Of a stretch of 49,039 nucleotides of DNA, positions 1-8,746 are shown piece after piece. Location: the NCBI GenBank assembly GCA_023140215.1, contig JAGLMC010000035.1:1-49039 (forward strand). The letters run 5' to 3'. The notes under the pieces were generated by a model. The model was not told the DNA's origin. It made no database searches and saw only the letters and a list, made by a program, of their open reading frames with translations. The position numbers and the translations under genes were made by a program. Numbering within the stretch: the first letter of the stretch is position 1; every line of letters begins with the position of its first letter. Source of the DNA: Alphaproteobacteria bacterium. Lineage in GTDB: Bacteria > Pseudomonadota > Alphaproteobacteria > Micavibrionales > Micavibrionaceae.

Positions 1-77
1 CTATCACTAGCCATCATGAAGCCAATAGTAATGGCCACACCACATTTGTTGTAAAAAGTTTTTGTTTTATTAAACAT
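1..77 (-). CDS. Partial CDS, start of an unrecognised membrane-anchored protein (continues left of window)
   Basis: An ATG at 77-75 on the minus strand opens a frame that stays open for 25 codons to the window edge. A good Shine-Dalgarno (AGAAGGAGA on the minus strand, about 88-96) sits some 10 nt upstream. The visible peptide begins MFNKTKTFYNKCGVAITIGF and goes from a basic start into a hydrophobic stretch, so it looks like a signal anchor or signal peptide. It is the next gene after the dot cluster on the same strand, 85 nt downstream of the multi-module DotE-like gene. It is therefore probably another component of that operon, though too little is present to say which. It is too short to be called by ORF length; the start rests on the ribosome binding site and frame. 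Confidence 0.5.
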   Translation of the reverse strand, partial: MFNKTKTFYNKCGVAITIGFMMASD

Positions 78-162
78 AAGTAAGTTTCTCCTTCTACCAA
101 GTTTAGTTTGCTCATAAATTCATTTTATGCTTATTTATAAAATCTTGCAATTTTATAAAGCA

Positions 163-1965
163 TTAGGTGAATTTAATACCATATTCCGCTATACCGAGCG
201 TTAATTGCACGGCATTCATTAGCGGACCCAAATTTACAGCAAGCGCACCCCCTACCATGTGGGTAATACCTGCCATAAGTGAGGCCTGATTATCGCCTTC
301 GGCAACATTCCTTACAATAAATAATCCTCTGACAAAGCTGATTAAACCAATCAGCACCATAAATTTTAAAATAGCGGAAAAAACTATAGTGACATGTGCC
401 ATTTCACTGTCACTCATACCTGTTTTATATTGAAGAATAGCTCCATATGTTAGGCTAGTATCACTATTGTTGAAAAATGAAACAGAAAATGCGCTTAAAA
501 TGCTGTTATATGATAAAAGCGCCCCTCCGGTTATAAAGGTCATCATTGTTCCAAGTCCGCCGGGTGCTCTTGCGCCATCTTGTGACCCTTTTATCATTCT
601 GGAAATACCGATCATAATTAAAATAAGTCCAGCAAAGATAGCAAAGACTTTTATAACAATTGATAATGGTACAAAAATATCTGTAATAAAACAATTAATA
701 GCTCCATCCAAACCACTACAGCTGTTAGCTTCTTCGCCTCCCATAAGCCCTAAAAAGCCTCCAATTGTACCAATAATACTGGAAAAGCCGCTAACTATGC
801 CCATTAATTGATCTCCAAATCCCATAACTGAAGTTGGTGCGACAGTATTTTCAAAAACAGCAGCCATAAAGGGAAGTGAGAAAAATGCTCCGGCAGCGAT
901 AAATCTGGAAACGCCTTCCCAAATAGATGTTTGTTGAGGATTAAGCACATGATCTTGAATTTTTAAAACAGCCCAAACTCCAAGAATAATACCGAATAAA
1001 TATGAAATTCCAGTTAGAAATGCTTGAAATGCTGCTGTATGAGCAACAAGAGAACATAAAGCTACTCCGAGTGTATCACCACCACCGGCTAATCCCCCTA
1101 ATCCGATGCCATTAAGTAAGCTTGTTACTCCGGCAAAAGGATTACAAACATCAGCTGAACCGGTAATATCAGACAAATCACTCATAAAATCTAAAGAGTT
1201 GGCAATATTGATATCATCATCACCTCTTATGGTTGTCTGCATTGCTTCCCATAGTGTTGGTAAAGCAAATAGAGCTCCGGCAGTGAGAATACGAATAATA
1301 CCGTTTTTTAAAGGATTCTGTTCTGGGTTTTCTATGTGATTTTTAATATTAAATAAACCAATGGTTCCGAACAAAATTCCAAGTAAATAAGAAATTCCGG
1401 TAACAAGCCCTGGAACATCTCTGATAGAATTAATAATTGAGGATAAAAGATAATTAAAATCTTCGTTTGCTATGCCACCTGTAACACCGGAGAGCATACC
1501 GCTAAGACCGGAATAATAATTTGATAAATCAAAAGAGCCTGACATAAAGGTAATAGTTTCTCCAGAATCAAAAGCTTCTTTTGCAGCTTCATAAACAATA
1601 GGAGATGAAAGGAGAGCGCCACCAATAGCAAAGTGTGATAATGCAATTCTTAGAGGTGTTTGTGCTGGATTTTCAACATGATCTTTTAATTTTAATATAC
1701 CTTGCACGCCAAACAGAATTGCAGCCATATAAGAAATAGCAGTTAAAAGCCCCGGCATACTTGAAACAGAATCAATGATACTTTCTGCAATAGCGGAAAT
1801 ATCAAGTTCATCGGTCGAGGAAAATATATCACCAGGTAAAGACAAGGCAAAAGCTAAATTCGAAAAGCTTATAAATGCAAATAAACCAAAAATGGCAACT
1901 ACAGCATAGCGTAGATTGCGTATACATAGAGTTATTGAATTATTTTTATTATAAAAAACCACCAT
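163..1965 (-). CDS. Five-module DotE/IcmC-DotP/IcmD-like inner-membrane protein of the Dot/Icm system
   Basis: A 600-residue polytopic membrane protein. Residues 1-40 look like a signal sequence ending AFA. Five related modules of about 70 residues follow, near 63-130, 176-243, 307-373, 427-495 and 523-591. Modules 1-3 share the pattern PGLLT-ISYL-GILFG-x-GL-x-IKxHxENPxQxPL followed by GGALLSSP-like residues. Modules 4 and 5 are more divergent but keep the two hydrophobic segments and a GGAL motif. Small two-module proteins of this type (DotE/IcmC, DotP/IcmD, DotV) are separate genes in Legionella, so this looks like an internally duplicated or fused version. It lies downstream of dotH-dotG-dotF on the same strand, with a 133-nt gap. 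No Shine-Dalgarno is visible before the ATG. The family call rests on motif pattern and context; the exact Legionella counterpart cannot be assigned. Confidence 0.65.
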   Translation of the reverse strand: MVVFYNKNNSITLCIRNLRYAVVAIFGLFAFISFSNLAFALSLPGDIFSSTDELDISAIAESIIDSVSSMPGLLTAISYMAAILFGVQGILKLKDHVENPAQTPLRIALSHFAIGGALLSSPIVYEAAKEAFDSGETITFMSGSFDLSNYYSGLSGMLSGVTGGIANEDFNYLLSSIINSIRDVPGLVTGISYLLGILFGTIGLFNIKNHIENPEQNPLKNGIIRILTAGALFALPTLWEAMQTTIRGDDDINIANSLDFMSDLSDITGSADVCNPFAGVTSLLNGIGLGGLAGGGDTLGVALCSLVAHTAAFQAFLTGISYLFGIILGVWAVLKIQDHVLNPQQTSIWEGVSRFIAAGAFFSLPFMAAVFENTVAPTSVMGFGDQLMGIVSGFSSIIGTIGGFLGLMGGEEANSCSGLDGAINCFITDIFVPLSIVIKVFAIFAGLILIMIGISRMIKGSQDGARAPGGLGTMMTFITGGALLSYNSILSAFSVSFFNNSDTSLTYGAILQYKTGMSDSEMAHVTIVFSAILKFMVLIGLISFVRGLFIVRNVAEGDNQASLMAGITHMVGGALAVNLGPLMNAVQLTLGIAEYGIKFT

Positions 1966-2098
1966 ATGTATATTAGATCACATTTTATATAAATTATGCA
2001 AATTTCTTTCATTTAGAGGCGACGATTAAAAATATGCTCTTTTTTAAAAGTTTAGACTGGGAAAGAAAATTTTAAATTATATTAGTCTTTTCAATAGG

Positions 2099-3268
2099 TT
2101 ATTGAGAGATATTATTTTGTGTTCCACGTATAATCCATTTGCCGTTTTCAACAGTAATAGATGTAATTTTCCCTATATCATCTATAATATCTCCAACATA
2201 AACAGTTTTCATATCATTTGATCCTGTAGGTGCAATCAAAGCCTTGCCCGGTTGTGCTGAACGTAATTCCCAGACTTTAGTTGTTGGCATAATTTTTTCA
2301 GTAACTATTTGAGATTGCTGTGGTTTTTTCAGTACCGGTTTAGGAATTGTTGGTTTAGGTGCTGCGATTGGTGTAGATATAACTGGATCATTTATAGGAG
2401 TTATTTTTGTTGTTTTTATAGATAAAGTTTTCAGTTTTTTCTCTAAAACAGCAATAGAGCTAAGAAGCGTTTCGATTTTATTGTTTGCTTTAGTGAGGTT
2501 AATCGATAACGCTTTGTTTTCATTTGTATATTTTTCTTCTAGAATTTTAATTTTATTTGTAAATTCATTAGAACGAATTATCATTTCTTTTAATAATTTT
2601 GCATCATTTGGAGCAGAAAGAACAGATGTTATTTTTTGTATTTTTTCTTTTTTGATTTCTTTGTTAAATTTTAAAGGCTGTTCATCGGCAATTTTTAAAG
2701 CTTCGTTACTAACCGGAACAGTAGGAACTTCCTTAATATTAAGCTCTGAAAGAATTGTATTCTCTGAAGAGTTATCAGATGGCATTGGCGTAAGTAAATC
2801 TTGTAATAATGGAGCTTTCGCAATTTCTGTATGGTTTTCCTGTGTTGTATTAATAGGTGTTGGCATCGGTGGTATAGTTGTGTCTGTAGAGAGAGCAGCA
2901 ACATTTGTTAAAGTTTGTGTTTCATCGGCTATATCAAATTGTGAAGTTTTTTCTTGTTTATTGGAAGATGTCATTTGATTAAGAAAAATTAATCCCGCAG
3001 CAATGATAGCTATTAATATAATAACTAAATTAAACTTTTTTTTGCTAAAGCTTTTTTTTCTATTTTTAGATTTTTCAGTAGGTTCTTTTTTAGTAGACTC
3101 TTTTATGTCTTCAAATACAGCATTTTCCGGTTTAGAAATTTGTGTGCCATCATCATCATTATTAGCAAGATCATCATCATCAAATTCATCCCATGAATCA
3201 TCAGCGAGATCATCATCATCAAATTCATCATCAAAAATGTCATCTTTTGGCTCATCATTATTTTGCAT
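2099..3268 (-). CDS. DotF/IcmG-like type IVB secretion protein
   Basis: A 389-residue bitopic protein. Residues 1-75 form a very acidic cytoplasmic tail in which the block DEFDDDDLA occurs twice, ending in a Lys-rich stop. A transmembrane helix follows at about 78-98, then a Thr/Pro-rich periplasmic linker, a predicted coiled coil near 230-290, a Pro-rich spacer, and a compact C-terminal domain at about 330-389 (WELRSAQPGKALI start, YVGDIIDDIGKI). This layout (short cytoplasmic tail, one membrane helix, coiled coil) is that of DotF/IcmG, which in Legionella links the inner membrane to the core complex. The gene begins 12 nt after dotG ends, consistent with one operon. Direct sequence similarity to DotF is weak by eye, so the name depends on architecture and position. 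Confidence 0.55.
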   Translation of the reverse strand: MQNNDEPKDDIFDDEFDDDDLADDSWDEFDDDDLANNDDDGTQISKPENAVFEDIKESTKKEPTEKSKNRKKSFSKKKFNLVIILIAIIAAGLIFLNQMTSSNKQEKTSQFDIADETQTLTNVAALSTDTTIPPMPTPINTTQENHTEIAKAPLLQDLLTPMPSDNSSENTILSELNIKEVPTVPVSNEALKIADEQPLKFNKEIKKEKIQKITSVLSAPNDAKLLKEMIIRSNEFTNKIKILEEKYTNENKALSINLTKANNKIETLLSSIAVLEKKLKTLSIKTTKITPINDPVISTPIAAPKPTIPKPVLKKPQQSQIVTEKIMPTTKVWELRSAQPGKALIAPTGSNDMKTVYVGDIIDDIGKITSITVENGKWIIRGTQNNISQ

Positions 3269-3280
3269 GGAATTTTCCTT

Positions 3281-4558
3281 TTAATTTATTTCTTCTTTGC
3301 CTTCAATAACAGGCTCTAGAAATAAAATACCAATTGGTGTACCGGCGTCTATACGAACTAAGATCTCGATATCTCCACTCATTTCGTCCAGTATTTCTCT
3401 TAATTCTTCTCCAGCCTCTTGAACACCTGTTGCAATTTCTTGATCTGAATCGGCATCTGCTTCTGATTCAACCGCAGCTCCGCTATCAATTGTTATGGTT
3501 GTTGTTCCGCTCTCTGCAATGGCAGATGCCGCACCTTCAACAAAAGCAGCAGCCATAGGCAGTACTATACGTTGTAAATAACGATGATTAACTTCTGTTG
3601 CCATGCCCGGAAGCGTTGTTGTAGGATCAAGCGCAATAGCGTTTATTGCTATGCTTTCACCATTAACAATAATTGTTTCAAAATTTAAAACTAATAAATC
3701 TTTTTCAACACTAAATGATCCAATAACTCTATTTCCCGAGAGAGGTCCAGAAGCAATTTGAGCAATTATAGGTCCAGGAATATCTGAATTAGCTTCTGTT
3801 AATAATTGTGCATATGCAATTTCAGCAGCAGGAAGAAGAACTGTTCCAAAATTTTCAAGTTCCTCATCTTCAAAAAAATCATTACCACCGTTGTTCCCCA
3901 TATTTCCTTCAGCAGCTTTTTGTAGAGCTTTTTCGGCGGCTTTTTCTCTAAATTCCGGATCTGTAATTTGTTTAGATTGAATTGATATTTCCGATTGGCT
4001 TTCAAGAATTGCTTGCATTTGCTCAGACATAACATCGGCAAGAGCTTGAATGGCTTCACTTTGTCCGGAATTATCAGGCATAATGTTTAAGTCTAGATTT
4101 TCCGTATTTTGAATTTCCATCTGAACGCGCTTTTCTTGGAGTTGACGCCAGCGCTGAAGAGGGTCTTCAGTTTCTCTTTCCTCATCTGGAACTTGCAAAC
4201 GTCCTACCGGTGGATCAATTGGTGTTGGAAAAGCACTCCCCCCCTCACGAAAAGCATCTTCAATACGAGATTCGTTTTCTTCTTCTATAGCAGCTATATA
4301 GGCCGGCGAAGATTTTTCAGTGCCGGGAGCGGCTTTAATTTCTGAACCTGCGGGGACATATGACTGATCTACAGCACCTTCTTTATCACCAAATAACATG
4401 ATTGTACCGAATATAGCTATTACTGCTGCACCAACAACAGCAATTTTTATAAGAGGATTATTTCTCCATAAATCTCCAAGAGTAGATTCTTTACTTCCGA
4501 AATCATCAAAGCTGGATTCATCAAGGTTAACGTCGTCATTATCAAGATCATCACTCAT
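3281..4558 (-). CDS. dotG: DotG/IcmE, core-complex channel protein of the type IVB secretion system
   Basis: DotG (IcmE) spans from the inner to the outer membrane and carries the VirB10-like domain that lines the secretion channel. The start at 4558 (MSDDLDNDDV) is preferred over an ATG 15 nt earlier because GAGG lies just upstream; it overlaps the dotH stop by 8 nt. Residues 1-37 are acidic, a transmembrane helix lies at about 38-57, and a charged linker follows. The C-terminal region (about 235-420) matches DotG closely: LPAAEIAYAQLLTEANSDIP, GPIIAQIASGPLSGNRVIGS, IALDPTTTLPGMATEV. At 425 residues it is much shorter than Legionella DotG (about 1,050) and lacks the long central pentapeptide-like repeat region. 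It resembles compact IncI-type homologues in that respect. Confidence 0.9.
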   Translation of the reverse strand: MSDDLDNDDVNLDESSFDDFGSKESTLGDLWRNNPLIKIAVVGAAVIAIFGTIMLFGDKEGAVDQSYVPAGSEIKAAPGTEKSSPAYIAAIEEENESRIEDAFREGGSAFPTPIDPPVGRLQVPDEERETEDPLQRWRQLQEKRVQMEIQNTENLDLNIMPDNSGQSEAIQALADVMSEQMQAILESQSEISIQSKQITDPEFREKAAEKALQKAAEGNMGNNGGNDFFEDEELENFGTVLLPAAEIAYAQLLTEANSDIPGPIIAQIASGPLSGNRVIGSFSVEKDLLVLNFETIIVNGESIAINAIALDPTTTLPGMATEVNHRYLQRIVLPMAAAFVEGAASAIAESGTTTITIDSGAAVESEADADSDQEIATGVQEAGEELREILDEMSGDIEILVRIDAGTPIGILFLEPVIEGKEEIN

Positions 4559-5594
4559 TAAAAACATCCTCACGATCAGATAAATGGGCGCGTATTATAG
4601 CACCGTCATTCGATAAAAGCACAAAGGGGGCATTTTCCATAGCATAAATATGCATGCCATCTGCAGAAGATGCAGAGCTTATCCATCCGGGAGATAAAAG
4701 AGTAAGGGGAGTTCGGAGATAAGTTAGGCCACTATAACGATATGCTGTTGTGCGTCCGTCAATACCAGAAACTCGCATTTTTATAGCGCTTGGCGGTACA
4801 ACACCCGCAAGAATTGAGGTCATATCCACATCACCCGCTGATAAGGATAAGCCACTTTTGATAATAGGAGTTTGTGCAAAAGGCCCTTGTTTTGGAACAA
4901 TTGCATCATAGCGATAGTGAACAATATCACGGTTTGTTTCAAGAGAGATAATAATAGGTGTTGGTAAATCAATCATAGATATAGACATATTGCCGTACGC
5001 AAATTCGGATTGAGGCGTGATACGTAAAACATTGGTATATTTATTTTCACCGGCAGCAACTTCAAAAACTTCAAAATTACCAGCCCATGTAATATCTTGA
5101 ATAGGCCAAGGACGACCTGTTGTATCGAGGAGGTTTAATGTTGTGACATATCCATAGGCTACTTTAATTGTTTTTGGTTTAGTTCCCGGATCCATAGATA
5201 GTGTTTCAACAGCAATTTCAGGTTTTGGCGCTGGATAAACAGGAAGTTCTACTGATTCTTGAGTTCTGTCAAAATGTTCTAATAATTCTCGAATTTCTTC
5301 TGGTCGCAAGGGCAATAAACCTTGAAGAGCGGCATCGAAGGCATTTTTACGCGATTGTTCTTCAAGTTCTTCTGTTGATTCTTCAAACTCAAACTTATCA
5401 CCCTCAAATTCAAGAACGCCTCCTGAACCGTCTGGAAGAAAATCGTTTGAGATATTTTGTCCAGCTCCTAACGCTCCTGGAAGAAACGGTTTTGCTTGTG
5501 CAAAAGCTGATTCAGGCAAGCACAAACACACACATGCCAAGCTTAATAATGGCATTTTTAAGGGGGAAGATTTTGAAAATTTAAAATAACTCAT
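4551..5594 (-). CDS. dotH: DotH/IcmK, outer-membrane core-complex protein of the type IVB secretion system
   Basis: DotH (IcmK) forms part of the outer-membrane ring of the Dot/Icm core complex together with DotC, DotD and DotG. Taking the ATG at 5594, the protein has 347 residues: a signal peptide (about 1-33, ending SAFA before QAKPF), a Glu-rich region, and a conserved C-terminal half. That half contains VAYGYVTTLNLLDTTGRPWP followed by ITWAGNF, then ITPQSEFAYGNMSISM, typical of IcmK. An upstream in-frame ATG at 5609 is possible; neither has a clear Shine-Dalgarno. It is the first gene of the visible dotH-dotG-dotF series and overlaps dotG by 8 nt, suggesting translational coupling. No lipobox Cys is present, as expected for DotH. 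Confidence 0.85.
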   Translation of the reverse strand: MSYFKFSKSSPLKMPLLSLACVCLCLPESAFAQAKPFLPGALGAGQNISNDFLPDGSGGVLEFEGDKFEFEESTEELEEQSRKNAFDAALQGLLPLRPEEIRELLEHFDRTQESVELPVYPAPKPEIAVETLSMDPGTKPKTIKVAYGYVTTLNLLDTTGRPWPIQDITWAGNFEVFEVAAGENKYTNVLRITPQSEFAYGNMSISMIDLPTPIIISLETNRDIVHYRYDAIVPKQGPFAQTPIIKSGLSLSAGDVDMTSILAGVVPPSAIKMRVSGIDGRTTAYRYSGLTYLRTPLTLLSPGWISSASSADGMHIYAMENAPFVLLSNDGAIIRAHLSDREDVFNE

Positions 5595-5698
5595 CAATAT
5601 TATATGCACAGACTGTAAAAATTTTATTCCAATTGAAATCTATAATGAGGATATATCTTCAAAAAAGCACTGTCACGCACGAAGTTACGAAAATTTTA

Positions 5699-5715
5699 AA
5701 AGACACACAGTCTTT
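5699..5715 (-). terminator. Possible intrinsic terminator after the fadN-type gene
   Basis: The arms AAAGAC (5699-5704) and GTCTTT (5710-5715) form a perfect 6-bp stem with a 5-nt loop. On the minus strand the stem is followed by TAAAATTTT. It lies about 40 nt beyond the stop of the gene ending at 5758 and before dotH, so it could separate the two transcripts. The stem is short and AT-rich, so the call is weak. Confidence 0.35.
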
Positions 5716-5757
5716 CAAAAAATAAAGTTAAATAATGATAAAATAAAACAATATTTT

Positions 5758-8124
5758 TTAATTTCTCAGTGGTTTTCCTTTTTCAAGCATATGCTTAATT
5801 CTTTCAAGCGTACCTTTCTTGCGAATAAGAGCAGAAAATTGTTCAAGCTCAAGTTTTAATAGATCATCTTCACTAATCGGGTTTGTTAAATCAGCGTTTT
5901 CTCCACCTAAGAATACATGTGCAAGATGATTCGCTACAACAATATCATAAGGCGTTGCTTTACCGGATTTTTGTAAATTTGTAATAATTGCATTTATAGT
6001 AACTTTATTACTTTCACCAGACAAGCGTATATCTTCTATCTTGTCAGGAGCACAATAATTCTCAGAAAGCTCAAGCGCACGTTGTTTTGCATCATAAAGC
6101 AAACGATCACGATTCATAGTAATGCCATTATTTTCACGGAAATAACCAATAGCTTTGGCATCAGCGGCAGAGTTAGTTATAGTTGCCATATTAATGATTT
6201 CAAAGGCTTTTGTGGTTGCGTCATGTTTGAGTTGTTTATCGGTTTCTTGAAAACGTAAGATCATTTCCTTACATCCGCCCCAAGTCGGAATAATACCTAC
6301 ACCGACCTCAACCAAGCCTGTATAAGTTTCGGAATGAGCTTGTATGGCATCAGAAGTAAGCAAGACCTCACAGCCTCCGCCAAGAGCCATACCGCTAGGT
6401 GCGCTAATAACGGGGAATGGCGCATATTTTAAGGCCATCATGCTTTTTTGTCCGGTTTTAATAAATTCTTCAAGTTTAGAATACATAGCCGTATTTATCA
6501 TGAGCATCATATGTTCAAGATCTGCACCGGCAGAAAAATGTAAAGCTTCATTGTAAATTACTAATGCCCGATATTTACCGGCACTATCATTGATAGTTTT
6601 AATAACTTTATCAATCATAGCAAATGTATTTTCATTAAAGATATTCATCTTTGATGTATGTTCAAAACATAAAACACCATCACTAATATCCCAGATAGAG
6701 GCACTGTCATTTTTCATTACAGGTTCAGAAGAAAGTTTAATATCATGTAATAAAAGGACACCATTAGAACGAATCACATTGTGATATTTGCCATCTGTAC
6801 CAAAATACTGACGTTTGCCGTTTTCAATTTTATAAAAGGTATCATTTCCAAGTTTAGTAATAAGTTCCGGAACTTCGATGCCATCTCTAATTAGTTTTTC
6901 TGCAAACCATTTAGCGCCTAGCGCGTCAATCATTTCAAAAGGCCCTTGTTTCCAATTATAGCCAAGCTTCATAGCTTCATCTATATCAAAAATCGTATCA
7001 GCTATTTCACCAACTAAAGAGGCGGCATATATAAGTGTTTTACTCAGAACATTCCATGCATAATGTCCGCCTTCATCATCAGCACTAACAACAGCTTTCA
7101 AACCTTTTTTTCCAGAGTTAACGGAAATTAAAGAGCCTGCAGCACTCTTGTTTGATTTTATGTATAGATCTTCTGTGAATGTAGAGCCGAGTTTTGCTCC
7201 TTCTGGAGAAAGATTGAGACTTTGTTTGATTTTTTTGTCTTTATTATCAGAGAAGAGACGATAAAAGCCACCCTTGCCTTTACGACCTGTATATCCGGCA
7301 TCAATCATTTGATGAATAAAAGGATGATCTATAAAAATATCACGATATGCATCTTTTTCCGGTAAAGTTGATAAAAGAGAGCTAGATAATTTTGGCATTA
7401 GATCAACACCAATTAGGTCAATCAAGCCAAACACGCCAGTTTTGGGAATGCCAACAGGGCGACTCATTACCGCATCAGCAATATCAATAGATATACCGGC
7501 TTTAATTGCTTCATTTATACCGGCTGTAAGCCAGAACACACCAAGACGGTTAGCAATAAAACCGGGTGTATCATTACATTGCACTACGCCTTTACCGAGC
7601 TGAACATCACAAATATCACGAATAACCTTTACTACATCAGGGTGTGTTTTTTCACCAATAATTAATTCCATTAAACGCATATAACGTGGCGGATTAAAGA
7701 AATGGGTAATTAAAAAATCTGCTGCAAAATCATCCGGCTCTCTTTCAACAAGTTTATGTAAAGGAATCGTTGATGTGTTTGAAGAAACAATCGAACCTTT
7801 CTTTCGATATTTTTGCAGTTTTTGATAAGTTACATGCTTGATTTCAATATCTTCTATAACAACTTCAATAATCCAATCGCAATCTTTAAGAAGATCAAGA
7901 TCATCATCAAGATTTCCTGTTGTAATTAATTTTGCCTTGCTTTTGTGCATGAATGGCGCGGGATTTGTTTTAAGCATTCGTGCTACTGCTTCTTTAGCTA
8001 AATCTTTATCTTCAAGCTTAATATCAAGCAGCACAACAGGAAGATCGGCATTGGCAACTTGAGCGGCTATTCCGCTCCCCATAACTCCAGAGCCTATAAC
8101 GGCAACTTTTTTAATTTTTGTCAT
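5758..8124 (-). CDS. FadN-type 3-hydroxyacyl-CoA dehydrogenase / enoyl-CoA hydratase (beta-oxidation)
   Basis: A 788-residue bifunctional fatty-acid beta-oxidation enzyme. Enoyl-CoA is hydrated and the 3-hydroxyacyl-CoA is then oxidised with NAD. The dehydrogenase part is N-terminal: a Rossmann motif (AVIGSGVMGSGIAAQVANAD, residues 8-27), the FFNPPRYMRLMELI segment with its catalytic His, and CNDTPGFIANRLG. An enoyl-CoA hydratase/isomerase domain follows at about 490-700 (SAGADLEHM and the oxyanion-hole segment APSGMALGGGCE). This order and length match Bacillus FadN rather than E. coli FadB or FadJ, where the hydratase comes first. The start has AAAGGA about 8 nt upstream. No thiolase or acyl-CoA dehydrogenase gene is adjacent in this window; the partners would have to lie elsewhere. 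Confidence 0.88.
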   Translation of the reverse strand: MTKIKKVAVIGSGVMGSGIAAQVANADLPVVLLDIKLEDKDLAKEAVARMLKTNPAPFMHKSKAKLITTGNLDDDLDLLKDCDWIIEVVIEDIEIKHVTYQKLQKYRKKGSIVSSNTSTIPLHKLVEREPDDFAADFLITHFFNPPRYMRLMELIIGEKTHPDVVKVIRDICDVQLGKGVVQCNDTPGFIANRLGVFWLTAGINEAIKAGISIDIADAVMSRPVGIPKTGVFGLIDLIGVDLMPKLSSSLLSTLPEKDAYRDIFIDHPFIHQMIDAGYTGRKGKGGFYRLFSDNKDKKIKQSLNLSPEGAKLGSTFTEDLYIKSNKSAAGSLISVNSGKKGLKAVVSADDEGGHYAWNVLSKTLIYAASLVGEIADTIFDIDEAMKLGYNWKQGPFEMIDALGAKWFAEKLIRDGIEVPELITKLGNDTFYKIENGKRQYFGTDGKYHNVIRSNGVLLLHDIKLSSEPVMKNDSASIWDISDGVLCFEHTSKMNIFNENTFAMIDKVIKTINDSAGKYRALVIYNEALHFSAGADLEHMMLMINTAMYSKLEEFIKTGQKSMMALKYAPFPVISAPSGMALGGGCEVLLTSDAIQAHSETYTGLVEVGVGIIPTWGGCKEMILRFQETDKQLKHDATTKAFEIINMATITNSAADAKAIGYFRENNGITMNRDRLLYDAKQRALELSENYCAPDKIEDIRLSGESNKVTINAIITNLQKSGKATPYDIVVANHLAHVFLGGENADLTNPISEDDLLKLELEQFSALIRKKGTLERIKHMLEKGKPLRN

Positions 8125-8398
8125 AGATTGCGTCCTTTTTTATCTGTGTTCATTTGTTAGGTTTACTAATGTTGAAATTGATATGGATTTAATTCATAAA
8201 GTATAATTTATTTGTCGTAGGCTTGGTTGGATATAAATAAAGATTTGTATAAATGAAAATGACTATATTGTTGACTATAGTCTATAACGATATAAGAAGT
8301 TGGTCTATGGCTTTCTACATATTCCATTTGACAATGTATGGAAAAGCTGGCAACTGAAAGACAATAGGTTATTTTTAAAATTTTAAGGAGAGTTAATA

Positions 8399-8734
8399 GT
8401 GAGTGCAGTCGCTGATATACGAGGGTTAAAACGTATTTGTACAGAGTGTGGCATACGTTTTTATGATTTTAATAAGAGACCGGTTATTTGTCCGGCGTGT
8501 AAAACTAATTTTACAGGTGAAGTTAAAGCAAAAACGCGAAGAGGGCGGGTAGGTGGTACTATTCAAAAAGAAAAGATTGAAAAAATAGAAAATAAAAATG
8601 AAGATTTGAAAGATAAAAAACTGATAGAAGATGATAAAAATGAAACTTCTTTGGATGATGGAAATCTTGGTGGATTAGAGGAAGAAAAAGAAAACTTAGA
8701 TGTTGATTCCAAAGCAAAAGAAAAATCAGTATGA
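8399..8734 (+). CDS. TIGR02300 family zinc-ribbon-like protein
   Basis: A 111-residue soluble protein with a GTG start preceded by AAGGAGAG at the right distance (8380-8387). Residues 8-45 hold two Cys pairs (RICTECGIRFYDFNKRP then VICPACKTNF) that would bind one zinc. The rest is a highly charged, probably disordered Lys/Glu/Asp tail. This short Cys4 module with a variable acidic tail is the TIGR02300 family, found mainly in alphaproteobacteria and of unknown function. It is divergent from the FadN-type gene across a 274-nt gap and convergent with the DUF2155 gene. The 274-nt upstream gap presumably holds both promoters, but I could not fix convincing -35/-10 pairs. Confidence 0.8.
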   Translation: MSAVADIRGLKRICTECGIRFYDFNKRPVICPACKTNFTGEVKAKTRRGRVGGTIQKEKIEKIENKNEDLKDKKLIEDDKNETSLDDGNLGGLEEEKENLDVDSKAKEKSV

Positions 8735-8746
8735 GTATAGTTGGTT

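Noticed and set aside
8271-8296. TTGACT ... TATAAG as a promoter, with the palindrome GACTATAGTC
   Set aside because: The spacing is about 14 nt, too short for a normal promoter, and the 10-bp palindrome can arise by chance in this AT-rich gap.
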